A stretch of 64,000 nucleotides of DNA from NCBI GenBank assembly GCA_032622095.1, contig CP136061.1, forward strand, positions 97,151,345-97,215,344, in the 5' to 3' direction. Positions 38,201 through 50,330 of this stretch are shown here, in pieces; within the stretch, counting starts at the first letter, position 1, and every line of letters begins with the position of its first letter. The notes beneath the pieces are model-generated. The model made no database searches. It saw nothing but the letters and a program-made list of their open reading frames with translations, and was not told where the DNA came from. Both the position numbers and the translations under genes were made by a program. This DNA is from Siphonodentalium dalli (lineage: Eukaryota; Mollusca; Scaphopoda; Gadilida; Siphonodentaliidae).

Positions 38201-39074
38201 AGCAGCCTACATGTATCTTATTAGCAGCCTACATGTATCTTATTAGCAGCCTGAGAACACTACATGTATCTTATTAGCAGCCTACATGTATCTTATTAGC
38301 AGCCTGAGAACACTACATGTATCTTGTTAGCAGCCTACATGTATCTTGTTAGCAGCCTACATGTATCTTATTAGCAGCCTACATGTATCTTGTTAGCAGC
38401 CTACATGTATCTTGTTAGCAGCCTACATGTATCTTATTAGCAGCCTGAGAACACTACATGTATCTTGTTAGCAGCCTACATGTATCTTGTTAGCAGCCTA
38501 CATGTATCTTATTAGCAGCCTACATGTTTCTTGTTAGCAGCCTACATGTATCTTATTAGCAGCCTACATGTATCTTATTAGCAGCCTACATGTATCTTAT
38601 TAGCAGCCTGAGAACACTACATGTATCTTGTTAGCAGCCTACGTGTATCTTGTTAGCAGCCTACATGTATCTTATTAGCAGCCTACATGTATCTTGTTAG
38701 CAGCCTACATGTTTCTTATTAGCAGCCTACATGTATCTTATTAGCAGCCTGAGAACACTACATGTCTCTTATTAGCAGCCTACATGTATCTTGTTAGCAG
38801 CCTACATGTATCTTGTTAGCAGCCTACATGTATCTTGTTAGCAGCCTACATGTATCTTATTAGCAGCCTACATGTATCTTATTAGCAGCCTACATGTATC
38901 TTGTTAGCAGCCTACATGTATCTTATTAGCAGCCTACATGTATCTTATTAGCAGCCTGAGAACACTACATGTCTCTTGTTAGCAGCCTACATGTATCTTG
39001 TTAGCAGCCTACATGTATCTTGTTAGCAGCCTACATGTATCTTGTTAGCAGCCTACATGTATCTTATTAGCAGC
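35201..39074 (+). repeat. TATCTTATTAG-dominated segment
   Basis: Runs of TATCTTATTAG 22-mers are separated by single CTGAGAACACTAC 31-mers, commonly 75, 97, 119 or 141 bp apart (one 31-mer plus two to five 22-mers). Long runs of 22-mers without a 31-mer lie at about 35215-35500. Private changes include CTTTTTAG near 35209, GCACCC near 35325, CCGGAGAAC near 36024, TATCCTG near 36772 and TTATCAGC near 37426. No gene or foreign sequence is present. Confidence 0.9.
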
Positions 39075-39908
39075 CTGAGAACACTACATGTCTCTTATTA
39101 GCAGCCTACATGTATCTTGTTAGCAGCCTACATGTATCTTGTTAGCAGCCTACATGTCTCTTATTAGCAGCCTACATGTATCTTATTAGCAGCCTGAGAA
39201 CACTACATGTCTCTTATTAGCAGCCTACATGTATCTTGTTAGCAGCCTACATGTATCTTGTTAGCAGCCTACATGTATCTTATTAGCAGCCTACATGTAT
39301 CTTATTAGCAGCCTGAGAACACTACATGTATCTTGTTAGCAGCCTACATGTATCTTATTAGCAGCCTACATGTATCTTGTTAGCAGCCTACATGTCTCTT
39401 ATTAGCAGCCTACATGTATCTTATTAGCAGCCTGAGAACACTACATGTCTCTTATTAGCAGCCTACATGTATCTTGTTAGCAGCCTACATGTATCTTGTT
39501 AGCAGCCTACATGTATCTTATTAGCAGCCTGAGAACACTACATGTCTCTTATTAGCAGCCTACATGTATCTTGTTAGCAGCCTACATGTATCTTGTTAGC
39601 AGCCTACATGTATCTTGTTAGCAGCCTACATGTATCTTATTAGCAGCCTACATGTATCTTATTAGCAGCCTGAGAACACCACATGTATCTTGTTAGCAGC
39701 CTACATGTATCTTGTTAGCAGCCTACATGTCTCTTATTAGCAGCCTACATGTATCTTATTAGCAGCCTGAGAACACTACATGTCTCTTATTAGCAGCCTA
39801 CATGTATCTTGTTAGCAGCCTACATGTATCTTGTTAGCAGCCTACATGTATCTTATTAGCAGCCTACATGTATCTTATTAGCAGCCTACATGTATCTTGT
39901 TAGCAGCC
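39075..39908 (+). repeat. 119-bp spaced units with TCTC 31-mers
   Basis: 31-mers begin at 39075, 39194, 39313, 39432, 39529, 39670 and 39767. The first three spacings are 119 bp (one 31-mer plus four 22-mers). Most of the 31-mers read CATGTCTCTTA, while the two 22-mers after them read TATCTTG. One CACCACATG 31-mer at 39670 is out of place for this part of the array. Confidence 0.87.
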
Positions 39909-41181
39909 TACATGTCTCTTATTAGCAGCCTACATGTCTCTTATTAGCAGCCTACATGTATCTTGTTAGCAGCCTACATGTATCTTGTTAGCAGCCTACA
40001 TGTATCTTATTAGCAGCCTACATGTATCTTATTAGCAGCCTACATGTATCTTATTAGCAGACTGAGAACACTACATGTATCTTATTAGCAGCCTGAGAAC
40101 ACTACTTGTATCTTATTAGCAGCCTACATGTTTCTTGTTAGCAGCCTACATGTATCTTATTAGCAGCCTACATGTATCTTATTAGCAGCCTGAGAACACT
40201 ACATGTATCTTGTTAGCAGCCTACATGTATCTTGTTAGCAGCCTACATGTATCTTATTAGCAGCCTGAGAACACTACATGTCTCTTATTAGCAGCCTACA
40301 TGTATCTTGTTAGCAGCCTACATGTATCTTGTTAGCAGCCTACATGTATCTTGTTAGCAGCCTACATGTCTCTTATTAGCAGCCTACATGTATCTTATTA
40401 GCAGCCTGAGAACACTACATGTCTCTTATTAGCAGCCTACATGTATCTTGTTAGCAGCCTACATGTATCTTGTTAGCAGCCTGAGAACACTACATGTATC
40501 TTGTTAGCAGCCTACATGTCTCTTATTAGCAGCCTACATGTATCTTATTAGCAGCCTGAGAACACTACATGTCTCTTATTAGCAGCCTACATGTATCTTG
40601 TTAGCAGCCTACATGTATCTTGTTAGCAGCCTACATGTATCTTATTAGCAGCCTACATGTATCTTATTAGCAGCCTACATGTATCTTGTTAGCAGCCTAC
40701 ATGTCTCTTATTAGCAGCCTACATGTCTCTTATTAGCAGCCTACATGTATCTTATTAGCAGCCTACATGTATCTTGTTAGCAGCCTACATGTCTCTTATT
40801 AGCAGCCTACATGTCTCTTATTAGCAGCCTACATGTCTCTTATTAGCAGCCTACATGTCTCTTATTAGCAGCCTACATGTATCTTGTTAGCAGCATACAT
40901 GTATCTTGTTAGCAGCCTACATGTATCTTATTAGCAGCCTACATGTATCTTATTAGCAGCCTACATGTATCTTGTTAGCAGCCTACATGTCTCTTATTAG
41001 CAGCCTACATGTCTCTTATTAGCAGCCTACATGTATCTTATTAGCAGCCTACATGTATCTTGTTAGCAGCCTACATGTCTCTTATTAGCAGCCTACATGT
41101 CTCTTATTAGCAGCCTACATGTCTCTTATTAGCAGCCTACATGTCTCTTATTAGCAGCCTACATGTCTCTTATTAGCAGCC
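39909..41181 (+). repeat. 1,273-bp higher-order repeat, copy 1
   Basis: The pair of 31-mers at 40062 and 40093 followed by a TTTCTTG 22-mer at 40124 corresponds to 41335, 41366 and 41397. The TCTC 31-mer at 40556 corresponds to 41829. The offset is 1,273 bp (forty-eight 22-mers plus seven 31-mers). Private changes are AGACTGAG near 40059 and CTACTTG near 40102. The right part holds runs of TCTCTTATTAG 22-mers, the first long ones in the window. Confidence 0.92.
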
Positions 41182-42143
41182 TACATGTCTCTTATTAGCA
41201 GCCTACATGTCTCTTATTAGCAGCCTACATGTATCTTGTTAGCAGCCTACATGTATCTTGTTAGCAGCCTACATGTATCTTATTAGCAGCCTACATGTAT
41301 CTTATTAGCAGCCTACATGTATCTTATTAGCAGCCTGAGAACACTACATGTATCTTATTAGCAGCCTGAGAACACTACATGTATCTTATTAGCAGCCTAC
41401 ATGTTTCTTGTTAGCAGCCTACATGTATCTTATTAGCAGCCTACATGTATCTTATTAGCAGCCTGAGAACACTACATGTATCTTGTTAGCAGCCTACATG
41501 TATCTTGTTAGCAGCCTACATGTATCTTATTAGCAGCCTGAGAACACTACATGTCTCTTATTAGCAGCCTACATGTATCTTGTTAGCAGCCTACATGTAT
41601 CTTGTTAGCAGCCTACATGTATCTTGTTAGCAGCCTACATGTCTCTTATTAGCAGCCTACATGTATCTTATTAGCAGCCTGAGAACACTACATGTCTCTT
41701 ATTAGCAGCCTACATGTATCTTGTTAGCAGCCTACATGTATCTTGTTAGCAGCCTGAGAACACTACATGTATCTTGTTAGCAGCCTACATGTCTCTTATT
41801 AGCAGCCTACATGTATCTTATTAGCAGCCTGAGAACACTACATGTCTCTTATTAGCAGCCTACATGTATCTTGTTAGCAGCCTACATGTATCTTGTTAGC
41901 AGCCTACATGTATCTTATTAGCAGCCTACATGTATCTTATTAGCAGCCTACATGTATCTTGTTAGCAGCCTACATGTCTCTTATTAGCAGCCTACATGTC
42001 TCTTATTAGCAGCCTACATGTATCTTATTAGCAGCCTACATGTATCTTGTTAGCAGCCTACATGTCTCTTATTAGCAGCCTACATGTTTCTTATTAGCAG
42101 CCTACATGTCTCTTATTAGCAGCCTACATGTCTCTTATTAGCA
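41182..42143 (+). repeat. 1,273-bp higher-order repeat, copy 2 (incomplete)
   Basis: This repeats the monomer order of 39909 onward, through the paired 31-mers (41335, 41366), the TTTCTTG monomer (41397), the TCTC 31-mers and the alternating TATC/TCTC 22-mers. Homology fades near 42143, where a TCTCTTG monomer replaces the expected TATCTTG one. About 310 bp of the full unit is therefore missing at the right end. Confidence 0.88.
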
Positions 42144-44469
42144 GCCTACATGTCTCTTGTTAGCAGCCTACATGTATCTTATTAGCAGCCTACATGTTTC
42201 TTGTTAGCAGCCTACATGTATCTTATTAGCAGCCTGAGAACACTACATGTATCTTGTTAGCAGCCTACATGTATCTTATTAGCAGCCTACATGTCTCTTA
42301 TTAGCAGCCTACATGTATCTTATTAGCAGCCTACATGTATCTTATTAGCAGCCTGAGAACACTACATGTATCTTATTAGCAGCCTGAGAACACTACATGT
42401 ATCTTATTAGCAGCCTACATGTATCTTGTTAGCAGCCTACATGTATCTTGTTAGCAGCCTACATGTATCTTATTAGCAGCCTACATGTATCTTATTAGCA
42501 GCCTACATGTATCTTATTAGCAGCCTGAGAACACTACATGTATCTTATTAGCAGCCTGAGAACACTACATGTATCTTATTAGCAGCCTACATGTATCTTG
42601 TTAGCAGCCTACATGTATCTTATTAGCAGCCTACATGTATCTTATTAGCAGCCTGAGAACACTACATGTATCTTGTTAGCAGCCTACATGTATCTTGTTA
42701 GCAGCCTACATGTATCTTATTAGCAGCCTACATGTATCTTGTTAGCAGCCTACATGTCTCTTATTAGCAGCCTACATGTATCTTATTAGCAGCCTGATAA
42801 CACTACATGTCTCTTATTAGCAGCCTGAGAACACTACATGTCTCTTATTAGCAGCCTACATGTATCTTATTAGCAGCCTGAGAACACTACATGTCTCTTA
42901 TTAGCAGCCTGAGAACACTACATGTATCTTGTTAGCAGCCTACATGTCTCTTATTAGCAGCCTACATGTCTCTTATTAGCAGCCTACATGTATCTTATTA
43001 GCCGCCTACATGTATCTTATTAGCAGCCTGAGAACACTACATGTCTCTTATTAGCAGCCTACATGTCTCTTATTAGCAGCCTACATGTATCTTATTAGCA
43101 GCCTGAGAACACTACATGTATCTTGTTAGCAGCCTACATGTATCTTATTAGCAGCCTGAGAACACTACATGTATCTTGTTAGCAGCCTACATGTATCTTA
43201 TTAGCAGCCTACATGTCTCTTATTAGCAGCCTACATGTCTCTTATTAGCAGCCTGAGAACACTACATGTCTCTTATTAGCAGCCTACATGTCTCTTATTA
43301 GCAGCCTACATGTATCTTATTAGCAGCCTGAGAACACTACATGTATCTTATTAGCAGCCTACATGTCTCTTATTAGCAGCCTACATGTCTCTTATTAGCA
43401 GCCTACATGTCTCTTATTAGCAGCCTGAGAACACTACATGTCTCTTATTAGCAGCCTACATGTCTCTTATTAGCAGCCTGAGAACACTACATGTCTCTTA
43501 TTAGCAGCCTACATGTCTCTTATTAGCAGCCTACATCTCTCTTATTAGCAGCCTACATGTCTCTTATTAGCAGCCTACATGTCTCTTATTAACAGCCTAC
43601 ATGTATCTTATTAGCAGCCTGAGAACACTACATGTATCTTATTAGCAGCCTGAGAACACTACATGTCTCTTATTAGCAGCCTACATGTCTCTTATTAGCA
43701 GCCTACATGTCTCTTATTAGCAGCCTACATGTCTCTTATTAGCAGCCTACATGTATCTTATTAGCAGCCTGAGAACACTACATGTATCTTATTAGCAGCC
43801 TGAGAACACTACATGTCTCTTATTAGCAGCCTACATGTCTCTTATTAGAAGCCTGAGAACACTACATGTCTCTTATTAGCAGCCTACATGTCTCTTATTA
43901 GCAGCCTACATGTCTCTTATTAGCAGCCTGAGAACACTACATGTATCTTATTAGCAGCCTGAGAACACTACATGTCTCTTATTAGCAGCCTACATGTATC
44001 TTATTAGCAGCCTACATGTCTCTTATTAGCAGCCTACATGTCTCTTATTAGCAGCCTACATGTCTCTTATTAGCAGCCTACATGTCTCTTATTAGCAGCC
44101 TACATGTCTCTTATTAGCAGCCTACATGTCTCTTATTAGCAGCCTACATGTATCTTATTAGCAGCCTACATGTCTCTTATTAGCAGCCTACATGTCTCTT
44201 ATTAGCAGCCTACATGTCTCTTATTAGCAGCCTGAGAACACTACATGTATCTTATTAGCAGCCTACATGTCTCTTATTAGCAGCCTGAGAACACTACATG
44301 TCTCTTATTAGCAGCCTACATGTCTCTTATTAGCAGCCTACATGTCTCTTATTAGCAGCCTACATGTCTCTTATTAGCAGCCTACATGTCTCTTATTAGC
44401 AGCCTACATGTCTCTTATTAGCAGCCTACATGTATCTTATTAGCAGCCTACATGTATCTTATTAGCAGC
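42144..44469 (+). repeat. Mixed TATC/TCTC zone rich in single 31-mers
   Basis: 22-mers of the TATCTTA and TCTCTTA forms are interleaved, with 31-mers every one to six monomers. TATCTTG monomers die out here. Paired 31-mers at 42353 and 42384 resemble those of the 1,273-bp unit. Odd monomers include CTGATAACAC at about 42796, GCCGCC near 43002, CATCTCTC near 43545, TTAACAGCC near 43590 and GAAGCC near 43849. Confidence 0.88.
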
Positions 44470-44958
44470 CTGAGAACACTACATGTCTCTTATTAGCAGC
44501 CTGAGAACACTACATGTCTCTTATTAGCAGCCTACATGTCTCTTATTAGCAGCCTACATGTCTCTTATTAGCAGCCTACATGTCTCTTATTAGCAGCCTA
44601 CATGTCTCTTATTAGCAGCCTACATGTCTCTTATTAGCAGCCTGAGAACACTACATGTCTCTTATTAGCAGCCTACATGTCTCTTATTAGCAGCCTACAT
44701 GTATCTTATTAGCAGCCTACATGTCTCTTATTAGCAGCCTACATGTATCTTATTAGCAGCCTACATGTATCTTATTAGCAGCCTACATGTATCTTATTAG
44801 CAGCCTACATGTATCTTATTAGCAGCCTACATGTCTCTTATTAGCAGCCTACATGTCTCTTATTAGCAGCCTACATGTCTCTTATTAGCAGCCTACATGT
44901 CTCTTATTAGCAGCCTACATGTATCTTATTAGCAGCCTACATGTATCTTATTAGCAGC
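44470..44958 (+). repeat. 489-bp unit
   Basis: Monomer order, with D for 31-mer, C for a TCTC 22-mer and A for a TATC 22-mer: D D, five C, D, C A C, four A, four C, A A. Three 31-mers plus eighteen 22-mers give 489 bp. The next unit begins with the same paired 31-mers at 44959. Confidence 0.92.
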
Positions 44959-45914
44959 CTGAGAACACTACATGTCTCTTATTAGCAGCCTGAGAACACT
45001 ACATGTCTCTTATTAGAAGCCTACATGTCTCTTATTAGCAGCCTACATGTCTCTTATTAGCAGCCTACATGTCTCTTATTAGCAGCCTACATGTCTCTTA
45101 TTAGCAGCCTACATGTCTCTTATTAGCAGCCTGAGAACACTACATGTCTCTTATTAGCAGCCTACATGTCTCTTATTAGCAGCCTACATGTATCTTATTA
45201 GCAGCCTACATGTCTCTTATTAGCAGCCTACATGTATCTTATTAGCAGCCTACATGTATCTTATTAGCAGCCTACATGTATCTTATTAGCAGCCTACATG
45301 TATCTTATTAGCAGCCTACATGTATCTTATTAGCAGCCTACATGTCTCTTATTAGCAGCCTACATGTCTCTTATTAGCAGCCTACATGTCTCTTATTAGC
45401 AGCCTACATGTCTCTTATTAGCAGCCTACATGTCTCTTATTAGCAGCCTGAGAACACTACATGTCTCTTATTAGCAGCCTACATGTCTCTTATTAGCAGC
45501 CTGAGAACACTACATGTCTCTTATTAGCAGCCTACATGTCTCTTATTAGCAGCCTACATGTCTCTTATTAGCAGCCTACATGTCTCTTATTAGCAGCCTG
45601 AGAACACTACATGTCTCTTATTAGCAGCCTACATGTCTCTTATTAGCAGCCTACATGTATCTTATTAGCAGCCTACATGTCTCTTATTAGCAGCCTACAT
45701 GTATCTTATTAGCAGCCTACATGTATCTTATTAGCAGCCTACATGTATCTTATTAGCAGCCTACATGTATCTTATTAGCAGCCTACATGTCTCTTATTAG
45801 CAGCCTACATGTCTCTTATTAGCAGCCTACATGTCTCTTATTAGCAGCCTACATGTCTCTTATTAGCAGCCTACATGTATCTTATTAGCAGCCTACATGT
45901 ATCTTATTAGCAGC
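44959..45914 (+). repeat. 956-bp higher-order repeat, copy 1
   Basis: The order is D D, five C, D, C A C, five A, five C, D C D, three C, D, C A C, four A, four C, A A. Its two halves are variants of the 489-bp unit next to it. Six 31-mers plus thirty-five 22-mers give 956 bp. One junction near 45016 reads GAAGCC. Confidence 0.92.
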
Positions 45915-46585
45915 CTGAGAACACTACATGTCTCTTATTAGCAGCCTGAGAACACTACATGTCTCTTATTAGCAGCCTACATGTCTCTTATTAGCAGCCT
46001 ACATGTCTCTTATTAGCAGCCTACATGTCTCTTATTAGCAGCCTACATGTCTCTTATTAGCAGCCTACATGTCTCTTATTAGCAGCCTGAGAACACTACA
46101 TGTCTCTTATTAGCAGCCTACATGTCTCTTATTAGCAGCCTACATGTATCTTATTAGCAGCCTACATGTCTCTTATTAGCAGCCTACATGTATCTTATTA
46201 GCAGCCTACATGTATCTTATTAGCAGCCTACATGTATCTTATTAGCAGCCTACATGTATCTTATTAGCAGCCTACATGTATCTTATTAGCAGCCTACATG
46301 TCTCTTATTAGCAGCCTACATGTCTCTTATTAGCAGCCTACATGTCTCTTATTAGCAGCCTACATGTCTCTTATTAGCAGCCTACATGTCTCTTATTAGC
46401 AGCCTGAGAACACTACATGTCTCTTATTAGCAGCCTACATGTCTCTTATTAGCAGCCTGAGAACACTACATGTCTCTTATTAGCAGCCTACATGTCTCTT
46501 ATTAGCAGCCTACATGTCTCTTATTAGCAGCCTACATGTCTCTTGTTAGCAGCCTGAGAACACTACATGTCTCTTATTAGCAGCC
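45915..46585 (+). repeat. 956-bp higher-order repeat, copy 2 (partial)
   Basis: From the paired 31-mers at 45915 the order of 44959-45914 is repeated: D D, five C, D, C A C, five A, five C, D C D, three C, D. The copy then departs from the pattern and leads into alternating 31-mers and TCTC 22-mers. One TCTCTTG monomer near 46541 is private. Confidence 0.88.
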
Positions 46586-46831
46586 TACATGTCTCTTATT
46601 AGCAGCCTGAGAACACTACATGTCTCTTATTAGCAGCCTACATGTCTCTTATTAGCAGCCTGAGAACACTACATGTCTCTTATTAGCAGCCTACATGTCT
46701 CTTATTAGCAGCCTGAGAACACTACATGTATCTTATTAGCAGCCTACATGTCTCTTATTAGCAGCCTACATGTATCTTATTAGCAGCCTACATGTCTCTT
46801 ATTAGCAGCCTACATGTCTCTTATTAGCAGC
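46586..46831 (+). repeat. Alternating 31-mer and TCTC 22-mer segment
   Basis: 31-mers and TCTC 22-mers alternate with 53-bp spacing, then a few TATC and TCTC 22-mers lead to the GCGACC patch at 46832. Confidence 0.88.
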
Positions 46832-47171
46832 CTACATGTATCTTGTTAGCGACCTGATAACACTACATGTCTCTTATTAGCAGCCTACATGTATCTTGTT
46901 AGCGACCTGATAACACTACATGTCTCTTATTAGCAGCCTACATGTCTCTTATTAGCGACCTGATAACACTACATGTCTCTTATTAGCAGCCTACATGTAT
47001 CTTGTTAGCGACCTGATAACACTACATGTATCTTATTAGCAGCCTACATGTCTCTTATTAGCAGCCTACATGTATCTTGTTAGCGACCTGATAACACTAC
47101 ATGTCTCTTATTATCAGCCTACATGTATCTTGTTAGCGACCTGATAACACTACATGTCTCTTATTAGCAGC
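46832..47171 (+). repeat. GCGACCTGATAACAC variant patch, six copies
   Basis: Six 31-mers carry CTGATAACAC instead of CTGAGAACAC, and each is preceded by a 22-mer ending GCGAC instead of GCAGC. The variant junctions (G of GAC) are at about 46851, 46904, 46957, 47010, 47085 and 47138. Spacing is 53 bp except one of 75 bp. The preceding 22-mers usually have TATCTTG, a form otherwise rare in this part of the array. One TTATCAGC monomer is near 47112. The GCGACC combination is not seen elsewhere in the window. Confidence 0.94.
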
Positions 47172-49520
47172 CTACATGTCTCGTATTAGCAGCCTACATG
47201 TCTCTTATTAGCAGCCTACATGTCTCTTATTAGCAGCCTGAGAACACTACATGTCTCTTATTAGCAGCCTACATGTCTCTTATTAGCAGCCTGAGAACAC
47301 TACATGTCTCTTATTAGCAGCCTACATGTCTCTTATTAGCAGCCTGAGAACACTACATGTCTCTTATTAGCAGCCTACATGTCTCTTATTAGCAGCCTAC
47401 ATGTCTCTTATTAGCAGCCTACATGTCTCTTATTAGCAGCCTACATGTCTCTTATTAGCAGCCTACATGTCTCTTATTAGCAGCCTACATGTCTCTTATT
47501 AGCAGCCTACATGTCTCTTATTAGCAGCCTACATGTCTCTTATTAGCAGCCTACATGTCTCTTATTAGCAGCCTACATGTCTCTTATTAGCAGCCTACAT
47601 GTCTCTTATTAGCAGCCTACATGTCTCTTATTAGCAGCCTACTTGTCTCTTATTAGCAGCCTACATGTCTCTTATTAGCAGCCTACATGTCTCTTATTAG
47701 CAGCCTACATGTCTCTTATTAGCAGCCTACATGTCTCTTATTAGCAGCCTACATGTCTCTTATTAGCAGCCTACATGTCTCTTATTAGCAGCCTAAATGT
47801 CTCTTATTAGCAGCCTGAGAACACTACATGTCTCTTATTAGCAGCCTACATGTCTCTTATTAGCAGCCTGAGAACACTACATGTCTCTTATTAGCAGCCT
47901 ACATGTCTCTTATTAGCAGCCTGAGAACACTACATGTCTCTTATTAGCAGCCTACATGTCTCTTATTAGCAGCCTACATGTCTCTTATTAGCAGCCTACA
48001 TGTCTCTTATTAGCAGCCTACATGTCTCTTATTAGCAGCCTACATGTCTCTTATTAGCAGCCTACATGTCTCTTATTAGCAGCCTACATGTCTCTTATTA
48101 GCAGCCTACATGTCTCTTATTAGCAGCCTGAGAACACTACATGTATCTTATTAGCAGCCTGAGAACACTACATGTCTCTTATTAGCAGCCTACATGTATC
48201 TTATTAGCAGCCTACATGTCTCTTATTAGCAGCCTACATGTCTCTTATTAGCAGCCTACATGTCTCTTATTAGCAGCCTACATGTCTCTTATTAGCAGCC
48301 TACATGTCTCTTGTTAGCAGCCTACATGTCTCTTATTAGCAGCCTACATGTCTCTTATTAGCAGCCTACATGTCTCTTATTAGCAGCCTGAGAACACTAC
48401 ATGTATCTTATTAGAAGCCTACATGTCTCTTATTAGCAGCCTACATGTCTCTTATTAGCAGCCTACATGTCTCTTATTAGCAGCCTGAGAACACTACATG
48501 TATCTTATTAGCAGCCTACATGTCTCTTATTAGCAGCCTGAGAACACTACATGTCTCTTATTAGCAGCCTACATGTCTCTTATTAGCAGCCTACATGTAT
48601 CTTATTAGCAGCCTGAGAACACTACATGTATCTTATTAGCAGCCTACATGTCTCTTATTAGCAGCCTACATGTCTCTTATTAGCAGCCTACATGTCTCTT
48701 ATTAGCAGCCTGAGAACACTACATGTATCTTATTAGCAGCCTACATGTCTCTTATTAGCAGCCTGATTACACTACATGTATCTTATTAGCAGCCTACATG
48801 TCTCTTATTAGCAGCCTGAGAACACTACATGTATCTTATTAGCAGCCTACATGTCTCTTATTAGCAGCCTACATGTCTCTTATTAGCAGCCTGAGAACAC
48901 TACATGTATCTTATTAGCAGCCTACATGTCTCTTATTAGCAGCCTACATGTCTCTTATTAGCAGCCTGAGAACACTACATGTATCTTATTAGCAGCCTAC
49001 ATGTCTCTTATTAGCAGCCTACATGTCTCTTATTAGCAGCCTACATGTCTCTTATTAGCAGCCTACATGTCTCTTATTAGCAGCCTGAGAACACTACATG
49101 TATCTTATTAGCAGCCGACATGTCTCTTATTAGCAGCCTGAGAACACTACATGTCTCTTATTAGCAGCCTACATGTCTCTTATTAGCAGCCTGAGAACAC
49201 TACATGTATCTTATTAGCAGCCTACATGTCTCTTATTAGCAGCCTGAGAACACTACATGTCTCTTATTAGCAGCCTACATGTCTCTTATTAGCAGCCTAC
49301 ATGTCTCTTATTAGCAGCCTACATGTCTCTTATTAGCAGCCTGAGAACACTACATGTCTCTTATTAGCAGCCTACATGTCTCTTATTAGCAGCCTACATG
49401 TCTCTTATTAGCAGCCTACATGTCTCTTATTAGCAGCCTACATGTCTCTTATTAGCAGCCTACATGTCTCTTATTAGCAGCCTACATGTCTCTTATTAGC
49501 AGCCTACATGTATCTTATTA
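47172..49520 (+). repeat. TCTCTTATTAG-dominated segment
   Basis: Uniform TCTCTTATTAG 22-mers dominate, with CTGAGAACACTAC 31-mers. From 47375 to 47814 twenty 22-mers follow one another without a 31-mer; two of them read CTACTTG (near 47641) and CTAAATG (near 47795). TATC is kept mostly in 31-mers at 48140-49210. Private changes include TCTCGTA near 47181, CTGATTACAC near 48764 and CCGACATG near 49115. Confidence 0.9.
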
Positions 49521-50314
49521 GCAGCCTGAGAACACTACATGTTTCTTATTAGCAGCCTACATGTCTCTTATTAGCAGCCTGAGAACACTACATGTTTCTT
49601 ATTAGCAGCCTACATGTCTCTTATTAGCAGCCTACATGTATCTTATTAGCAGCCTACATGTCTCTTATTAGCAGCCTACATGTCTCTTATTAGCAGCCTA
49701 CATGTCTCTTATTAGCAGCCTACATGTTTCTTATTAGCAGCCTACATGTCTCTTATTAGCAGCCTGAGAACACTACATGTATCTTATTAGCAGCCTACAT
49801 GTCTCTTATTAGCAGCCTGAGAACACTACATGTTTCTTATTAGCAGCCTACATGTTTCTTATTAGCAGCCTACATGTCTCTTATTAGCAGCCTACATGTA
49901 TCTTATTAGCAGCCTACATGTCTCTTATTAGCAGCCTGAGAACACTACATGTTTCTTATTAGCAGCCTACATGTTTCTTATTAGCAGCCTACATGTCTCT
50001 TATTAGCAGCCTACATGTATCTTATTAGCAGCCTACATGTTTCTTATTAGCAGCCTGAGAACACTACATGTTTCTTATTAGCAGCCTATATGTCTCTTAT
50101 TAGCAGCCTGAGAACACTACATGTTTCTTATTAGCAGCCTACATGTCTCTTATTAGCAGCATACATGTCTCTTATTAGCAGCCTACATGTTTCTTATTAG
50201 CAGCCTACATGTCTCTTATTAGCAGCCTACATGTCTCTTATTAGCAGCCTACATGTCTCTTATTAGCAGCCTACATGTCTCTTATTAGCAGCCTACATGT
50301 CTCTTATTAGCAGC
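49521..50314 (+). repeat. First TTTCTTATTAG segment, left member of a 550-bp duplication
   Basis: TTTC replaces TCTC first in 31-mers (from about 49541) and then in 22-mers. A CTATATGTCTC monomer at 50086 recurs at 50636, 550 bp away. The monomers before both sites have the same order, so the stretch was duplicated. An AGCATACATG junction is near 50159. Confidence 0.88.
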
Positions 50315-50330
50315 CTGAGAACACTGCAGC
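50315..50330 (+). repeat. Truncated 16-bp monomer
   Basis: The monomer reads CTGAGAACACTGCAGC. It keeps the first eleven bases of a 31-mer and then its last five, so fifteen bases (ACATGT through TTA) are missing. It is the only monomer I found that is neither 22 nor 31 bp. The 550-bp spacing of the flanking CTATATG markers fits exactly: thirteen 22-mers, eight 31-mers and these 16 bases. Confidence 0.93.
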
